Part shown: one piece after another, positions 26,629 through 35,173 of the stretch | Position numbering within the stretch: the first letter of the stretch is position 1 | Layout of the letters: each line of letters begins with the position of its first letter | NCBI RefSeq assembly: GCF_000621505.1 | Contig: NZ_JHYD01000003.1 | Coordinates: forward strand, 291,267 to 355,266 | Direction of reading: 5' to 3' | DNA from: Ruminiclostridium cellobioparum DSM 1351 = ATCC 15832 | Lineage (GTDB): Bacteria > Bacillota > Clostridia > Acetivibrionales > DSM-1351 | Length of the DNA: 64,000 nt | Translations under genes and position numbers: made by a program | The notes under the pieces: model-generated | Databases searched by the model: none | Told to the model about the DNA's origin: nothing | The model's input: the letters and a program-made list of their open reading frames with translations, nothing else

Positions 26629-28860
26629 GTGAAAATCAATCAAATAACAACAGATTTAAATAATAAAAGAGAAAAGCTTTTGGAAAAAACTAAAAATTAT
26701 CTATTAAATTGTAAACTCCCGGGCAAACTGGGTAAACTTCATACAAAGCCAAAGCTGGCTGAAGAAGTTGGGAAAATAGGATTGATACTGCATCTGTACA
26801 GATTTTTTCTATTTTACCCGCTGGCAATAATTTATATGGAAATAGTATTTAAAATATCTGTTTTCAAAACCCTGTTTAACTCCGGTTTGTTCTACATGAT
26901 TTTATTTTCAACCTCCTCAGGACTTTTACTATACATATTATCTACATTTTTCAAACGCAGGGTAAACAGGGTAATATCCATTATAATTACTGCTTCCATC
27001 ACGTTGATATACATTGTGCAGGTGGTATACTATCAGGTTTTTACCACTTTCTTCGCATTGTTCTCGATAAATGGCGCCGGACAGGTTTTACAGTTCTGGA
27101 GGGAAATACTCAATGCAATAGGCAAGAATATTATTCCCATACTGTTTCTGCTGGTTCCGCTGATATTTATAAGCGCGTTCGGCAATAAACTTATTCCAGC
27201 AGATAAAACTGCCTGGAGTATCAAGGGGATAATTGCATCTGCCGTACTATTTATCCAGATAATTGCTACCCTGGCGGTTTACAGTGCAAACAACGGAGAG
27301 CTTAGCACCAGATTCCTTTATTCTGAAGCCATAATACCCGATTTATCTGTTAACAGATTTGGTATGCTTACCACTACAAGGCTTGATGTGAAACACCTGA
27401 TTTTTGGGTTTCAATCTGCAGAGGAGGGATTACCGGAAGAGGATGGTTTTGATGCCGCAGATGAAACAGATTCCTCCGAAAGGGGTGAAATGGCTCTTTC
27501 CACTGATAATCAGGTTAATAATCCATCAACGGACAGTTTGGAGCACAAGGACCCAAATACCGATCAAAATACAGTTCAGAACGCGGTACGGTCAAATCCA
27601 CAGAAAGCAGAGAATGCTTATAATGTAATGGATATTGATTTTGACGGACTGATTGCCGGTGAGACCGACCCGGAAATACAGTCAATGCACAGATATTTCA
27701 AAAAGGTAGAACCGACCAGGAAGAATGAATATACCGGTATGTACAAGGGGAAGAACCTTATATTCATAACAGCTGAAGGTTTTTCACCCTATGCTGTCAA
27801 AAAGGAGCTGACACCTACATTATATAAAATGCAGCAGGAGGGCTTCAGGTTTACTGATTTTTATACACCTATCTGGGGAGTTAGTACTTCCGACGGGGAA
27901 TATGTTGCATGCAATTCACTTGTGCCCAAATCAGGTGTCTGGAGTTTCTATGTATCAGGCAGAAACTATATGCCCTTCTGCATGGGGAATCAGCTTAAAA
28001 AACTGGGATATGGCACTAAAGCCTACCATGATCACACATATACTTACTACCACAGGGACGTGTCACATCCCAATATGGGCTATGACTTTAAAGCTGTAGG
28101 ACATGGACTTGACGTAAAAAAAACCTGGCCCGAATCGGATGTGGAAATGATAGAGAAGACCACCGATGAATATCTGGGTGCGGCACCATTTCATACCTAT
28201 TACATGACTGTCAGCGGACATCTCCAGTATAACTTCGGAGGAAATGCCATGGCCAGCAAAAACAAAGAACTTGTCAAAGGCCTTCCCTATTCGGAGCATG
28301 TGAAGGCGTACCTGGCCTGCCAGATTGAATTGGACCGGGCTATGGGAGAATTGATTTCCAGACTTGAAAAGGCAGGGGTGGCTGAGGATACACTCATAGC
28401 TATCAGCCCGGATCATTATCCTTACGGCCTTACCCTGGATGAAATAGGAGAGCTGGCGGGACACAAGGTAGAAGAGAATTTCGAGCTATACAGAGGGATA
28501 TTCCTATTGTGGTCAAAGGGCATGACTCCTGTTCAAATTGACAAACCCTGCTCCAGTATGGATATACTGCCAACATTGTCAAACCTCATGGGGGTCGAGT
28601 ATGATTCAAGACTGCTTATGGGCAGAGATATCCTGTCGGATGCTTCGCCGCTGGTTATCTTCTCCAATTGGAGCTGGCTTACAGATAAAGCCAGGTATAA
28701 TTCCAAGCTGAGAAAGTTGATTCCTGCTGATGGAGAGTCTGAAGCCACAATAACCAAAGAATATAAAACCGCAATAGCAAAACAGGTTAACGGTAAATTT
28801 ACCTATTCAACAAAAATTCTGGACAAAAACTATTATGCGGAAGTCTTTAAAGAAAGATAA
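26629..28860 (+). CDS. Lipoteichoic acid synthase family protein (sulfatase fold)
   Basis: Membrane-anchored, 743 aa. About five TM segments in the first 225 residues, then a long acidic, Asn/Gln/Ser-rich linker (about 255-335), then the extracellular sulfatase/phosphoglycerol-transferase domain. Catalytic marks: metal-binding Glu in FITAEGFSPY, nucleophile Thr420 in GVSTSDGEY, and metal-binding Asp/His in ISPDHYPYG. The family polymerises glycerol phosphate from phosphatidylglycerol or modifies cell-surface glycans. Signal-peptidase cleavage as in S. aureus LtaS was not looked for. Start is GTG 26629 with AGGAAG upstream; the 128-bp AT-rich gap before it shows no clear promoter. Confidence 0.88.
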   Translation: MKINQITTDLNNKREKLLEKTKNYLLNCKLPGKLGKLHTKPKLAEEVGKIGLILHLYRFFLFYPLAIIYMEIVFKISVFKTLFNSGLFYMILFSTSSGLLLYILSTFFKRRVNRVISIIITASITLIYIVQVVYYQVFTTFFALFSINGAGQVLQFWREILNAIGKNIIPILFLLVPLIFISAFGNKLIPADKTAWSIKGIIASAVLFIQIIATLAVYSANNGELSTRFLYSEAIIPDLSVNRFGMLTTTRLDVKHLIFGFQSAEEGLPEEDGFDAADETDSSERGEMALSTDNQVNNPSTDSLEHKDPNTDQNTVQNAVRSNPQKAENAYNVMDIDFDGLIAGETDPEIQSMHRYFKKVEPTRKNEYTGMYKGKNLIFITAEGFSPYAVKKELTPTLYKMQQEGFRFTDFYTPIWGVSTSDGEYVACNSLVPKSGVWSFYVSGRNYMPFCMGNQLKKLGYGTKAYHDHTYTYYHRDVSHPNMGYDFKAVGHGLDVKKTWPESDVEMIEKTTDEYLGAAPFHTYYMTVSGHLQYNFGGNAMASKNKELVKGLPYSEHVKAYLACQIELDRAMGELISRLEKAGVAEDTLIAISPDHYPYGLTLDEIGELAGHKVEENFELYRGIFLLWSKGMTPVQIDKPCSSMDILPTLSNLMGVEYDSRLLMGRDILSDASPLVIFSNWSWLTDKARYNSKLRKLIPADGESEATITKEYKTAIAKQVNGKFTYSTKILDKNYYAEVFKER

Positions 28861-28911
28861 ATGCAGTTCCCGTAAAGCTGGTAAAATAGGTGTTGTGTCC
28901 ATAAGATTAGC

Positions 28912-28941
28912 TTGACAAACCAGGCTCTTTGATGCTATATT
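28912..28941 (+). promoter_or_regulatory. trpP promoter
   Basis: TTGACA (28912-28917), 18-bp spacer, TATATT (28936-28941). The predicted start (about 28948) is where the triplet repeats begin, leaving a leader of nearly 200 nt before the trpP ATG. Confidence 0.75.
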
Positions 28942-28947
28942 TTTTAC

Positions 28948-28990
28948 AAGTAGAGACGAGAAGAGTTTAGATGAGATTAGATGAGATGAG
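28948..28990 (+). promoter_or_regulatory. TRAP (MtrB) binding site: (G/U)AG repeats in the trpP leader
   Basis: Triplets AAG, GAG, GAG, GAG, TAG, GAG, TAG, GAG, GAG lie at exact 5-nt steps (28948 to 28990), each followed by a 2-nt spacer. Eight fit (G/U)AG perfectly, and near-matches continue the register. The tryptophan-activated TRAP ring binds up to 11 such triplets and in Bacillus represses trp genes including the tryptophan transporter. Here the site sits at the very 5' end of the transcript, about 150 nt before the SD. Confidence 0.85.
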
Positions 28991-29107
28991 ACAAAGGGTA
29001 AAAATTTATCCACCATGGCGGCATATAAAATGCTGCTTGTTAATTTAGGCATATTATTAAGATTTTAATTGAACCGCTTAAGTTGACATTATTTTAAAAA
29101 TTACTTC

Positions 29108-29142
29108 AAACCTCTACTAATATTTATTTGTGGAGGTTTTTT
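29108..29142 (+). promoter_or_regulatory. Hairpin sequestering the trpP Shine-Dalgarno
   Basis: AAACCTCTAC (29108-29117) pairs with GTGGAGGTTT (29130-29139), nine Watson-Crick pairs plus one wobble, and the right arm contains the GGAGG of trpP. A run of six T's (29137-29142) follows. The same structure could therefore act as intrinsic terminator or as translation block. How TRAP binding 150 nt upstream would affect it is open. Confidence 0.7.
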
Positions 29143-29144
29143 AT

Positions 29145-29711
29145 ATGGAAACAGCTCAGAAGAGAGTAGTCGTAAAGGAAAAGAAAGCAGGCCTTTCAAT
29201 TTCAGACATTATTCTGGTAGGCGTATTGCTTGCAGTAGGTGCAGTTCTTAAATTCTTTGTAGGTTCATTATTTTCAGCCGGTATGAAACCAAATTTTATT
29301 ATCGCCATGTATTGTCTTGCAATTCTGCTAATCAAACCGAGATTTATTGAAGCAATTATAATCGGAATTATAGCAGGTGCTATCTGTCAGGTATTCCCAG
29401 GAACTCCCTACATCAACCTGATCAGTGAGCCTGTGGGTGCAATTGTAATGGCCGTACTGGTATATTTGCCGCTTCAGATCGGAAAATTTTCACTCAAACC
29501 GATAGTTGGTACATTTTTCAGTACTCTGGCAAGCGGTATGGCTTTTATAGGGATTCTCTATGCGGCATTTTATACCGGTGCTAATGTAAAGACCATGCCC
29601 ATCGGCGTATTTCTTGTAATAGTTCTGGGAACTGCTGTTGTAAATTCAATAATTGTGCAGGTACTTTATATACCATTAAAACTGGCATTGGGACGTGGCA
29701 GGGATGATTGA
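29145..29711 (+). CDS. trpP: Tryptophan transporter S component, TrpP family
   Basis: Membrane substrate-binding (S) protein of 188 aa with about six TM segments. Family features: LVGVLLAVGAVLKFF, then SAGMKPNFIIAMYCLAILLIKPRF and VFPGTPYINLISEPVGAIVM, which resemble the TrpP/YhaG segments as I remember them. ATG 29145 is chosen with GGAGG at 8 nt; the frame is open 15 bp further, to a GTG inside the hairpin. The gene heads a transcript with both ECF ATPases and EcfT, and its leader has a TRAP site, which independently supports tryptophan as the substrate. Confidence 0.88.
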   Translation: METAQKRVVVKEKKAGLSISDIILVGVLLAVGAVLKFFVGSLFSAGMKPNFIIAMYCLAILLIKPRFIEAIIIGIIAGAICQVFPGTPYINLISEPVGAIVMAVLVYLPLQIGKFSLKPIVGTFFSTLASGMAFIGILYAAFYTGANVKTMPIGVFLVIVLGTAVVNSIIVQVLYIPLKLALGRGRDD

Positions 29712-29764
29712 TACACGGCAGTTTAATCATTCATTGCTCCGGCTCAATGGAAATGGAGATAAGA

Positions 29765-30604
29765 ATGATTGAATTCAAAAATTTTTCGTTTAAATATAAG
29801 AACGGAGAAAAAAACGCATTAAGCGGAATTAATCTCAAAATAAACAAAGGTGATTTCGTAGGGGTGATAGGGAATAGCGGAGCGGGTAAATCCACTTTTA
29901 CCTATGCCGTAAACGGGGTCATTCCCCATCATTTCGAAGGAGATTTTTTCGGTGAGGTTATGGTAAAAGGGATTGATACCGTAGACTCCTCTCCTTCAGA
30001 GCTTGCTTTAAGCGTTGGCAGTGTTTTTCAGGATATTGACGGCCAGATGGTTTCCTCGGTTGTTGAAGATGAGCTCCTGTTTGGGCTTGAAAATTTTGGT
30101 GTACCCCATGAGGAAATTGAGGCAAGGATCACGGATATATTGGAAATGGTGGGAATTGAGGATTTAAGGTATAGGAATATCAGTACATTGAGCGGAGGGC
30201 AAAAGCAAAAGGTAGCTATATGTGCCGTTGTTTCATTGATGCCTGATATACTTGTCCTGGACGAGCCGACGGCAGAGCTGGACCCCCAAAGCAGTCACCA
30301 GATTTTCAGTATGCTCAGGATGCTTAACGAGAAGATGGGAATTACCATTATAGTTGTTGAACAGAAGATAATGCTTTTAAGTGAGTTCTCAAAACGACTG
30401 CTTATATTTAATGAAGGAAGTATATACCTTGACGGTTCTCCGCAGGAGGTTTTGAAGGATGCTTCCAAACTGCAGGATATCGGGGTCAACTGTCCAAGGG
30501 TTGCATCCCTCGCCAATGCCCTGGCTGAAAGGAAGCTATATGAGGGTGAAGTTCCCGTTAATATAAATGATGCCGAGGTAATGGTCAGAAACATAATAAA
30601 ATGA
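29765..30604 (+). CDS. Energy-coupling factor ATPase EcfA (first)
   Basis: 279-aa ATPase of an energy-coupling-factor importer. Walker A GNSGAGKST, Q-loop GSVFQDIDGQMVSSVVEDEL, signature LSGGQKQK, Walker B ILVLDEPTAELD, and the ECF-typical C-terminal part. ATG 29765 has GGAG at 7 nt; the open frame reaches back over the end of trpP but without an SD. It pairs with the second ATPase and EcfT to energise TrpP; whether it also serves other S proteins cannot be seen. Confidence 0.9.
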   Translation: MIEFKNFSFKYKNGEKNALSGINLKINKGDFVGVIGNSGAGKSTFTYAVNGVIPHHFEGDFFGEVMVKGIDTVDSSPSELALSVGSVFQDIDGQMVSSVVEDELLFGLENFGVPHEEIEARITDILEMVGIEDLRYRNISTLSGGQKQKVAICAVVSLMPDILVLDEPTAELDPQSSHQIFSMLRMLNEKMGITIIVVEQKIMLLSEFSKRLLIFNEGSIYLDGSPQEVLKDASKLQDIGVNCPRVASLANALAERKLYEGEVPVNINDAEVMVRNIIK

Positions 30605-30616
30605 CGGAGGTTAAGA

Positions 30617-31414
30617 TTGATAGAATTCAGCAATGTCTGTTTTGCTTATGATAAAAATAATATACTTGAGAACATAAACTTTACCATAGACGATGGAGAG
30701 TTTATTGCTATAGTGGGGCGCAACGGCGCAGGAAAAACCACCTTGATGAAGCTTTTCAACGGCCTTCTGAAACCTACTTCAGGTACTGTAACGGTTGAGG
30801 GGCTGGATACCAGGCTTGCCAGAACCAGCGAACTGGCCGGGCATGTGGGATTTCTCTTCCAGAATCCTGACAGGCAGATCTGCCAGAATACGGTGAAGGC
30901 TGAAATAGAATTCGGATTAAAGTGCATTCTTACAGATAAGAATGAGATTGAGGAAAGATGCCTGGCCACAATGGAAAGCTTTGGTTTTGAAGGAGATAAG
31001 GATCCATTTTCACTAAGCCGGGGAGAGAGGCAAAAGGTAGCACTTGCTTCGGTTCTGGCGTTATCGCCTAAAATAATGGTCCTGGATGAACCGACTACCG
31101 GATTGGACTATAAGGAATGCATGCAGATCATGGAAGTGATTAAGGATTTGAATAGCCGTGGAACAACTGTGGTAATGGTTTGTCATGATATGGAACTGGT
31201 AACCGATTTTGCGCAGCGGGTTCTGGTTATAGGTGAAGGCGGAGTGCTGGCTGACGATGTGTGCAAAAACGTGATGTCAAATGATACTGTTCTGAGGAGA
31301 ACCTCCCTTGCCCCGCCGCAGATAGCCCAGCTGGCCATAAGGCTTGGGGAAGCTTTTAACGGTATACTGGCAGTTGATGAGATGGCCGAAAGAATTGAGG
31401 AAATGGCCAATTAA
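30617..31414 (+). CDS. Energy-coupling factor ATPase EcfA' (second)
   Basis: 265-aa partner ATPase. Walker A GRNGAGKTT, Q-loop GFLFQNPDRQICQNTV, signature LSRGERQK (Arg for the second Gly-side residue, as seen in many ECF ATPases), Walker B IMVLDEPTTGLD, H-loop VCHDMELV. Translation starts at TTG 30617 behind GGAGG, 12 bp after the first ATPase. Its stop codon TAA lies inside the 22-nt repeat that opens element copy B, so the element forms the last codons of the gene (MAN-stop). Confidence 0.9.
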   Translation: MIEFSNVCFAYDKNNILENINFTIDDGEFIAIVGRNGAGKTTLMKLFNGLLKPTSGTVTVEGLDTRLARTSELAGHVGFLFQNPDRQICQNTVKAEIEFGLKCILTDKNEIEERCLATMESFGFEGDKDPFSLSRGERQKVALASVLALSPKIMVLDEPTTGLDYKECMQIMEVIKDLNSRGTTVVMVCHDMELVTDFAQRVLVIGEGGVLADDVCKNVMSNDTVLRRTSLAPPQIAQLAIRLGEAFNGILAVDEMAERIEEMAN

Positions 31415-31503
31415 CCTCCTTTATTCGCCTTATAGCGGGTAGAGGAGTGGAGATTTCATTACTATTTTGTGGCCGCACTATGTGGCTCATGGAGGCTGAT
31501 ATG
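31408..31503 (+). repeat. Shared intergenic element, copy B (about 96 bp)
   Basis: Most complete copy of the element at 6594-6690 and 12660-12707. Left end CAATTAACCTCC-TTTATTCGCC is identical to copy A over 22 nt. Right end TTTCATTACTATTTTGTGGCCGC...GGCTCATGGAGG matches copy C. The left TTAACCTCC and the right GGAGG(T)TAA (best kept in copy C) are inverted repeats, each followed inward by a small GCC/GGC dyad, so the whole could fold back on itself. It bridges the stop of one gene and the start of the next. Confidence 0.6.
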
Positions 31504-32265
31504 AAAGGAATGCTGGAGTACTCCCAGGGAGATACTGTTATACATAGACTGAATCCATTGACAAAAATGCTGCTGGCATTCCTGCTGTGCCTGAGCAGTT
31601 TTGTCAGCAGCCATATATTGATGGCAGTTGGCATCATAATTATAAATATCATTGTTGCCGGAATGGCCGGCATAGCAAATAAAGCATTTTCACTCTTAAA
31701 AACTTTATTAAAAATAGGTCTAATACTATTTTTGCTTCAAATATTTTTTATACGGACGGGCAATGTTATATTGGATTTGCCCCTTAATCTTTATATAACC
31801 GATACCGGCTTGAATTTCTCGGTACTGCTTGTGCTAAGACTTGTAGGAGCCACAATGCCGCTGGTGCTCATGCTTACGGTTACAAAAATGAGCGATTTGA
31901 CCAATGTTTTTGTGCAGAAGCTCCATATTCCTTATAAATATACTTTTGCCTTCATAACGGCACTCAGATTTATACCTATTTTTGAAAGCGAGATGAACGG
32001 TATTATTGAAGCACAGACCGCCAGAGGGGTTGAATTTGATACAAAGAACCCCCTGAAAAAATTAAAGCTGGTACTGCCCTTATGCGTGCCCCTTTTGATC
32101 TCGTCGGTCAAAAGGATTGAAGGGAGTGCCATATCAGCCGAGCTCAGGGGATTTAACGTTAGGCAGAAGAACAGCGGCTATAAAAAATATAATTTCAGCG
32201 GAAGGGATTATATTGCAATGACGGCTTCAATCTTAACACTGGTTGTAAGTTCGTTTGTAGCATAG
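31501..32265 (+). CDS. Energy-coupling factor transmembrane protein EcfT
   Basis: Membrane scaffold of the ECF transporter, 254 aa, about five TM segments. The two ATPase-coupling motifs are seen as AQTARGVEFD and SAELRGFNV (Ala-Arg-Gly / Leu-Arg-Gly type) in the long cytoplasmic part near residues 175-220. ATG 31501 follows GGAGG provided by the repeat element. This completes trpP-ecfA-ecfA'-ecfT as a dedicated transporter. The next gene converges on it with only 6 bp between stops and no visible terminator. Confidence 0.9.
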   Translation: MKGMLEYSQGDTVIHRLNPLTKMLLAFLLCLSSFVSSHILMAVGIIIINIIVAGMAGIANKAFSLLKTLLKIGLILFLLQIFFIRTGNVILDLPLNLYITDTGLNFSVLLVLRLVGATMPLVLMLTVTKMSDLTNVFVQKLHIPYKYTFAFITALRFIPIFESEMNGIIEAQTARGVEFDTKNPLKKLKLVLPLCVPLLISSVKRIEGSAISAELRGFNVRQKNSGYKKYNFSGRDYIAMTASILTLVVSSFVA

Positions 32266-32271
32266 CTGCAC

Positions 32272-33111
32272 CTACCAGGACTTTTCAGGATCAAAGCCTT
32301 TTATTTGTACTATTTCAAGTAAGGGGCTTTTTGCTATGTCTTCCGGCGTAACAAGTATTCCCCTGTTACTGTCCAGATTGTAGCCGCAGCTGTTAAAGGC
32401 CTGCCATATTAATTGGGAGCAGTTTGCACTTTTAGGGATTATGCCGTTTTGGTATTTTGAAGCAAAAATACTGTATTTTAAGCCTGTCAGGCTGCTTTCG
32501 GAGTATTTCACTATATTCTCAATTACTTTTTCGTCAGCATTTTTTAGCCTCAGGACTTTTAAAGTGGGATAGTACCGCCATTTGGATATATCCTGTTTCA
32601 TGCTGATGGTTCCCGGCTCCAGAGACTCCAAAGTTATACCCTTTTCAGCGTCTGTAACAATACCGCAGTGCCCGTGCCTCCAAAAGAGTGTCTGTGTTGA
32701 TTTTGTAATAAGAATATCACCATTTCTCAAGGGTGCAAGCCCAAAGTTATCGGACTTGTTCAGGCTGTTTGCAACAAGTGTTTCCTGGCTGGTGAACAGG
32801 TTTAATTTCTCGGTAAATAACTGATTCTTTGTATAATAGCTTTGCTGGAAAGCAATAATTTCTGCTTTCCCGTCACTTTGCCTTAACAGGTCATCGACAG
32901 CAGGCCGTCCCAGACCAGTTTGCCTCAGCAGCTGTGCGTAATCAGCCCCGGTAAGTGAAGCCCTGTCCAGTAGCTGTATGAGATTGGCCCTTTGTGCTGT
33001 TGGATAATAAATGATATTGTAATTATTGGCCAATATAAAAAAACAATAAAGATTTATAAATAAAGTGCCAAGACTTATAAATATTTTCACTTTCGTACTA
33101 AGTTTTTTCAA
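32272..33111 (-). CDS. YiiX/YebB-like permuted papain-fold (NlpC/P60-related) protein
   Basis: About 279 aa with one N-terminal TM segment (KIFISLGTLFINLYCFFILA), so anchored and probably facing outside. Catalytic motifs of the permuted NlpC/P60 (YiiX) type: LRNGDILI, then HGHCGIV with the His, and the nucleophile Cys in SANCSQLIWQAF near the C-terminus, that is His before Cys, the reverse of ordinary NlpC/P60. Substrates of this family are peptidoglycan peptides or lipids; unknown here. I prefer TTG 33111 (AAGGAG at 7 nt on the minus strand) over TTG 33129. Confidence 0.8.
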   Translation of the reverse strand: MKKLSTKVKIFISLGTLFINLYCFFILANNYNIIYYPTAQRANLIQLLDRASLTGADYAQLLRQTGLGRPAVDDLLRQSDGKAEIIAFQQSYYTKNQLFTEKLNLFTSQETLVANSLNKSDNFGLAPLRNGDILITKSTQTLFWRHGHCGIVTDAEKGITLESLEPGTISMKQDISKWRYYPTLKVLRLKNADEKVIENIVKYSESSLTGLKYSIFASKYQNGIIPKSANCSQLIWQAFNSCGYNLDSNRGILVTPEDIAKSPLLEIVQIKGFDPEKSW

Positions 33112-33264
33112 AAGAATGCTCCTTAACAATTGTATAAAATTAGCAATTTTATTATTTGCATAAAAAGGGAGGTTAATTCATAATTTTTCAGACAAATTTA
33201 TTGGATACTCTGTATAATAGTTGTACGAAATTTATTAAAGCCGCGGTTTATGGAGGAATTGTTT

Positions 33265-33780
33265 ATGAAAAGAAATACAAGTTTTGCAGGGTTACTGCTT
33301 ATAGCAGCAGGTGTTATTGTATTGCTGCTAAGGGTATTGTTTGGAATCAAATTATTTGAGTTTAATACACAGGATTTTTGGGTATTTTTTGTTTTACTTG
33401 TGGGCCTTTCCTTTGAGTTTGCTTTCTTCCTGACAGGTTCAAAACCGGGCTTGCTGGTTCCAGGCGGAATAATTACCACAATAGGTTTGTTATTTATGTT
33501 TGAAGTTGCAACGAATTGGCATTTTGCAGCATATACCTGGCCGGTATACATTCTTTCTGTTGCAGTCGGCCTGTTTCAAATGCATATTTTTTCTCGTAGG
33601 GAAAAAGGCTTGCTTATTGCGAGTCTGATAATCGGGGGAACTGCGGCATTTTTTATGGTCTGCATGCTGTTCAGCAGGGTAACGTCAATTATCAGACCTG
33701 AGATATTTATTCCCATTGCTTTGATTGCAGGCGGAATAGCTATGTTCTGCAGCGGCAGATCAAGAAAAACACAATATTAA
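33265..33780 (+). CDS. Membrane protein of unknown function, LiaF/DUF5668-like topology
   Basis: 171 aa with about six closely spaced hydrophobic segments, pairs of TM helices with short loops (SFAGLLLIAAGVIVLLLRVL opens the first). The repeated phrase GxxLIxxGVIxLLxR / GGIITTIGLLFMFE / ALIAGGIAMF resembles the N-terminal membrane domain found in LiaF and DUF5668 proteins; function unknown. ATG 33265 has GGAGG at 10 nt. A perfect -10 TATAAT (33213-33218) lies upstream in the gap shared with the divergent papain-like gene. Confidence 0.7.
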   Translation: MKRNTSFAGLLLIAAGVIVLLLRVLFGIKLFEFNTQDFWVFFVLLVGLSFEFAFFLTGSKPGLLVPGGIITTIGLLFMFEVATNWHFAAYTWPVYILSVAVGLFQMHIFSRREKGLLIASLIIGGTAAFFMVCMLFSRVTSIIRPEIFIPIALIAGGIAMFCSGRSRKTQY

Positions 33781-33832
33781 AAGACCTGGACACCGGAGGT
33801 TTGTAACATCTGAATTCAAACAGGTCATCAGG

Positions 33833-33861
33833 TTGCGGCTGATGTTTTGCTATGGTATATT
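33833..33861 (+). promoter_or_regulatory. Promoter of the dGTPase-like gene
   Basis: TTGCGG (33833-33838), 17-bp spacer, TATATT (33856-33861). Upstream in the same 171-bp gap, GACCTG (33783) and CAGGTC (33821) can pair around a TTTG/CAAA stem. This may be the end structure of the preceding gene. Confidence 0.55.
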
Positions 33862-33951
33862 ATAGTTAAAATGTCAGCCTTTTTATGTCCGGAAAAGAAT
33901 AAATCTTGATACGATTTTGTTCTTGTCCGGGAAGTCCCGGGAGGTGTATTA

Positions 33952-35097
33952 ATGGAATGGAGAAAACTGAGAGAACAGCAGGAAGATATGCTGAGTCCCT
34001 TTGCCGCAAGGAGTATAAATTCTTTTGGGAGGCTTGTCCCTGAGGAAAAATGTCCTATCAGAACAGATTATGAAAGGGACGGGAACAGGATTCTATATTC
34101 TATGGAATTCAGAAGACTCAGGCATAAAACCCAGGTTTTTTTTAATGCAAAAAATGATCATATCTGCACACGGATGGAGCACGTTTTAAACGTGGGGTCC
34201 ATTGCCGTTACGATAGCGAGAACTCTAAACCTGAATCAGGATCTGACTTACGCCATCGCATTGGGCCATGATTTGGGCCATGCACCTTTTGGCCACAGCG
34301 GCGAGCGAGTTCTTAATAAATGCATGAAAAAAATCGACAGTTCAATGGGCTTCCAACATGAACTGCACAGCTTAAGAGTGGTTGAAAAGCTTGCTACACG
34401 CATATCGAAAGAGAAAATAAATGATTATTGCGGGCTTAACCTGACATTTGAAGTAAAGGACGGAATTGTTTCACACTGCGGAGAAAATTATAATGAATAT
34501 ATTCTGACACGGGATCTGGATAAAACCCCTGAAGCACTGCATAATATACAGAACCGCGGTGCGCTGCCCTTCACACTTGAGGCTTGTGTTGTCCGGCTTG
34601 TAGATAAAATTGCCTATGTGGGCAGGGATATTGAGGATGCTGTAAGGGTTAAACTGATGGATATGCAGGACATTCCCGGAGACATCAGAAATGAACTGGG
34701 GCACAGTAACGGAGAGATTATAAATACACTTGTGTGTGACCTGGTAGAAAACAGTTACGGTAAAGACTGCATACAGCTCAGTCCTTCCAAGGGAGAGGCG
34801 CTTAAAAAGCTTATTAACGAAAATGTCAGGCTCATATATAAGGCCGATAAGATAACCAGATATGAAAAAATAGCGGAAAATACCCTTGAAGGCTTGTTTG
34901 ACAACCTTCTGCAAAGTGTTCCGGATATTGAAAAGCTGCAGTCCAGTGATATAAAAGTGTACCGGATGTTTTACAACTTTATAGCGGATAAATGCTATGA
35001 CGAGAATGAAAGCGATGCCCAAAAGGTTATAGATTTTATTGCAGGTATGACCGACTCTTTTGCGCAGAGCTGTTTTGAAGAAATTTACTGGATGTAA
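33952..35097 (+). CDS. Deoxyguanosinetriphosphate triphosphohydrolase-like protein
   Basis: 381-aa HD-superfamily dNTPase that releases tripolyphosphate from dNTPs. Features: RTDYERDGNRILYSMEFRRLRHKTQVF near residue 38-64 (typical of the family), His in CTRMEHVLNVGSIA, the HD pair in GHDLGHAPFGHSGE near residue 105, and a downstream Asp in LVDKIAYVGRDIEDAV. This matches the long-type dGTPases of clostridia. It has its own promoter and a weak hairpin after it, then a second nucleotidase gene in the same direction. Confidence 0.9.
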   Translation: MEWRKLREQQEDMLSPFAARSINSFGRLVPEEKCPIRTDYERDGNRILYSMEFRRLRHKTQVFFNAKNDHICTRMEHVLNVGSIAVTIARTLNLNQDLTYAIALGHDLGHAPFGHSGERVLNKCMKKIDSSMGFQHELHSLRVVEKLATRISKEKINDYCGLNLTFEVKDGIVSHCGENYNEYILTRDLDKTPEALHNIQNRGALPFTLEACVVRLVDKIAYVGRDIEDAVRVKLMDMQDIPGDIRNELGHSNGEIINTLVCDLVENSYGKDCIQLSPSKGEALKKLINENVRLIYKADKITRYEKIAENTLEGLFDNLLQSVPDIEKLQSSDIKVYRMFYNFIADKCYDENESDAQKVIDFIAGMTDSFAQSCFEEIYWM

Positions 35098-35099
35098 AT

Positions 35100-35141
35100 G
35101 GAATGCTGAAAATTAAATACCTTTCATTTTCAGCATTCTCC
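35100..35141 (+). terminator. Hairpin after the dGTPase-like gene
   Basis: GGAATGCTGAAAAT (35100-35113) pairs with ATTTTCAGCATTCTCC (35126-35141). No T-run follows, so termination may be partial and the next gene could be co-transcribed. Confidence 0.6.
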
Positions 35142-35173
35142 ATAGAAAAACTAACGTTTTAAAGGAGTTTATT

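Noticed and set aside
28948..28990. GAG/TAG repeats as a CRISPR or microsatellite
   Set aside because: The unit is only 5 nt with variable spacers but fixed triplets, and it sits at the 5' end of trpP mRNA; the TRAP explanation accounts for it fully.
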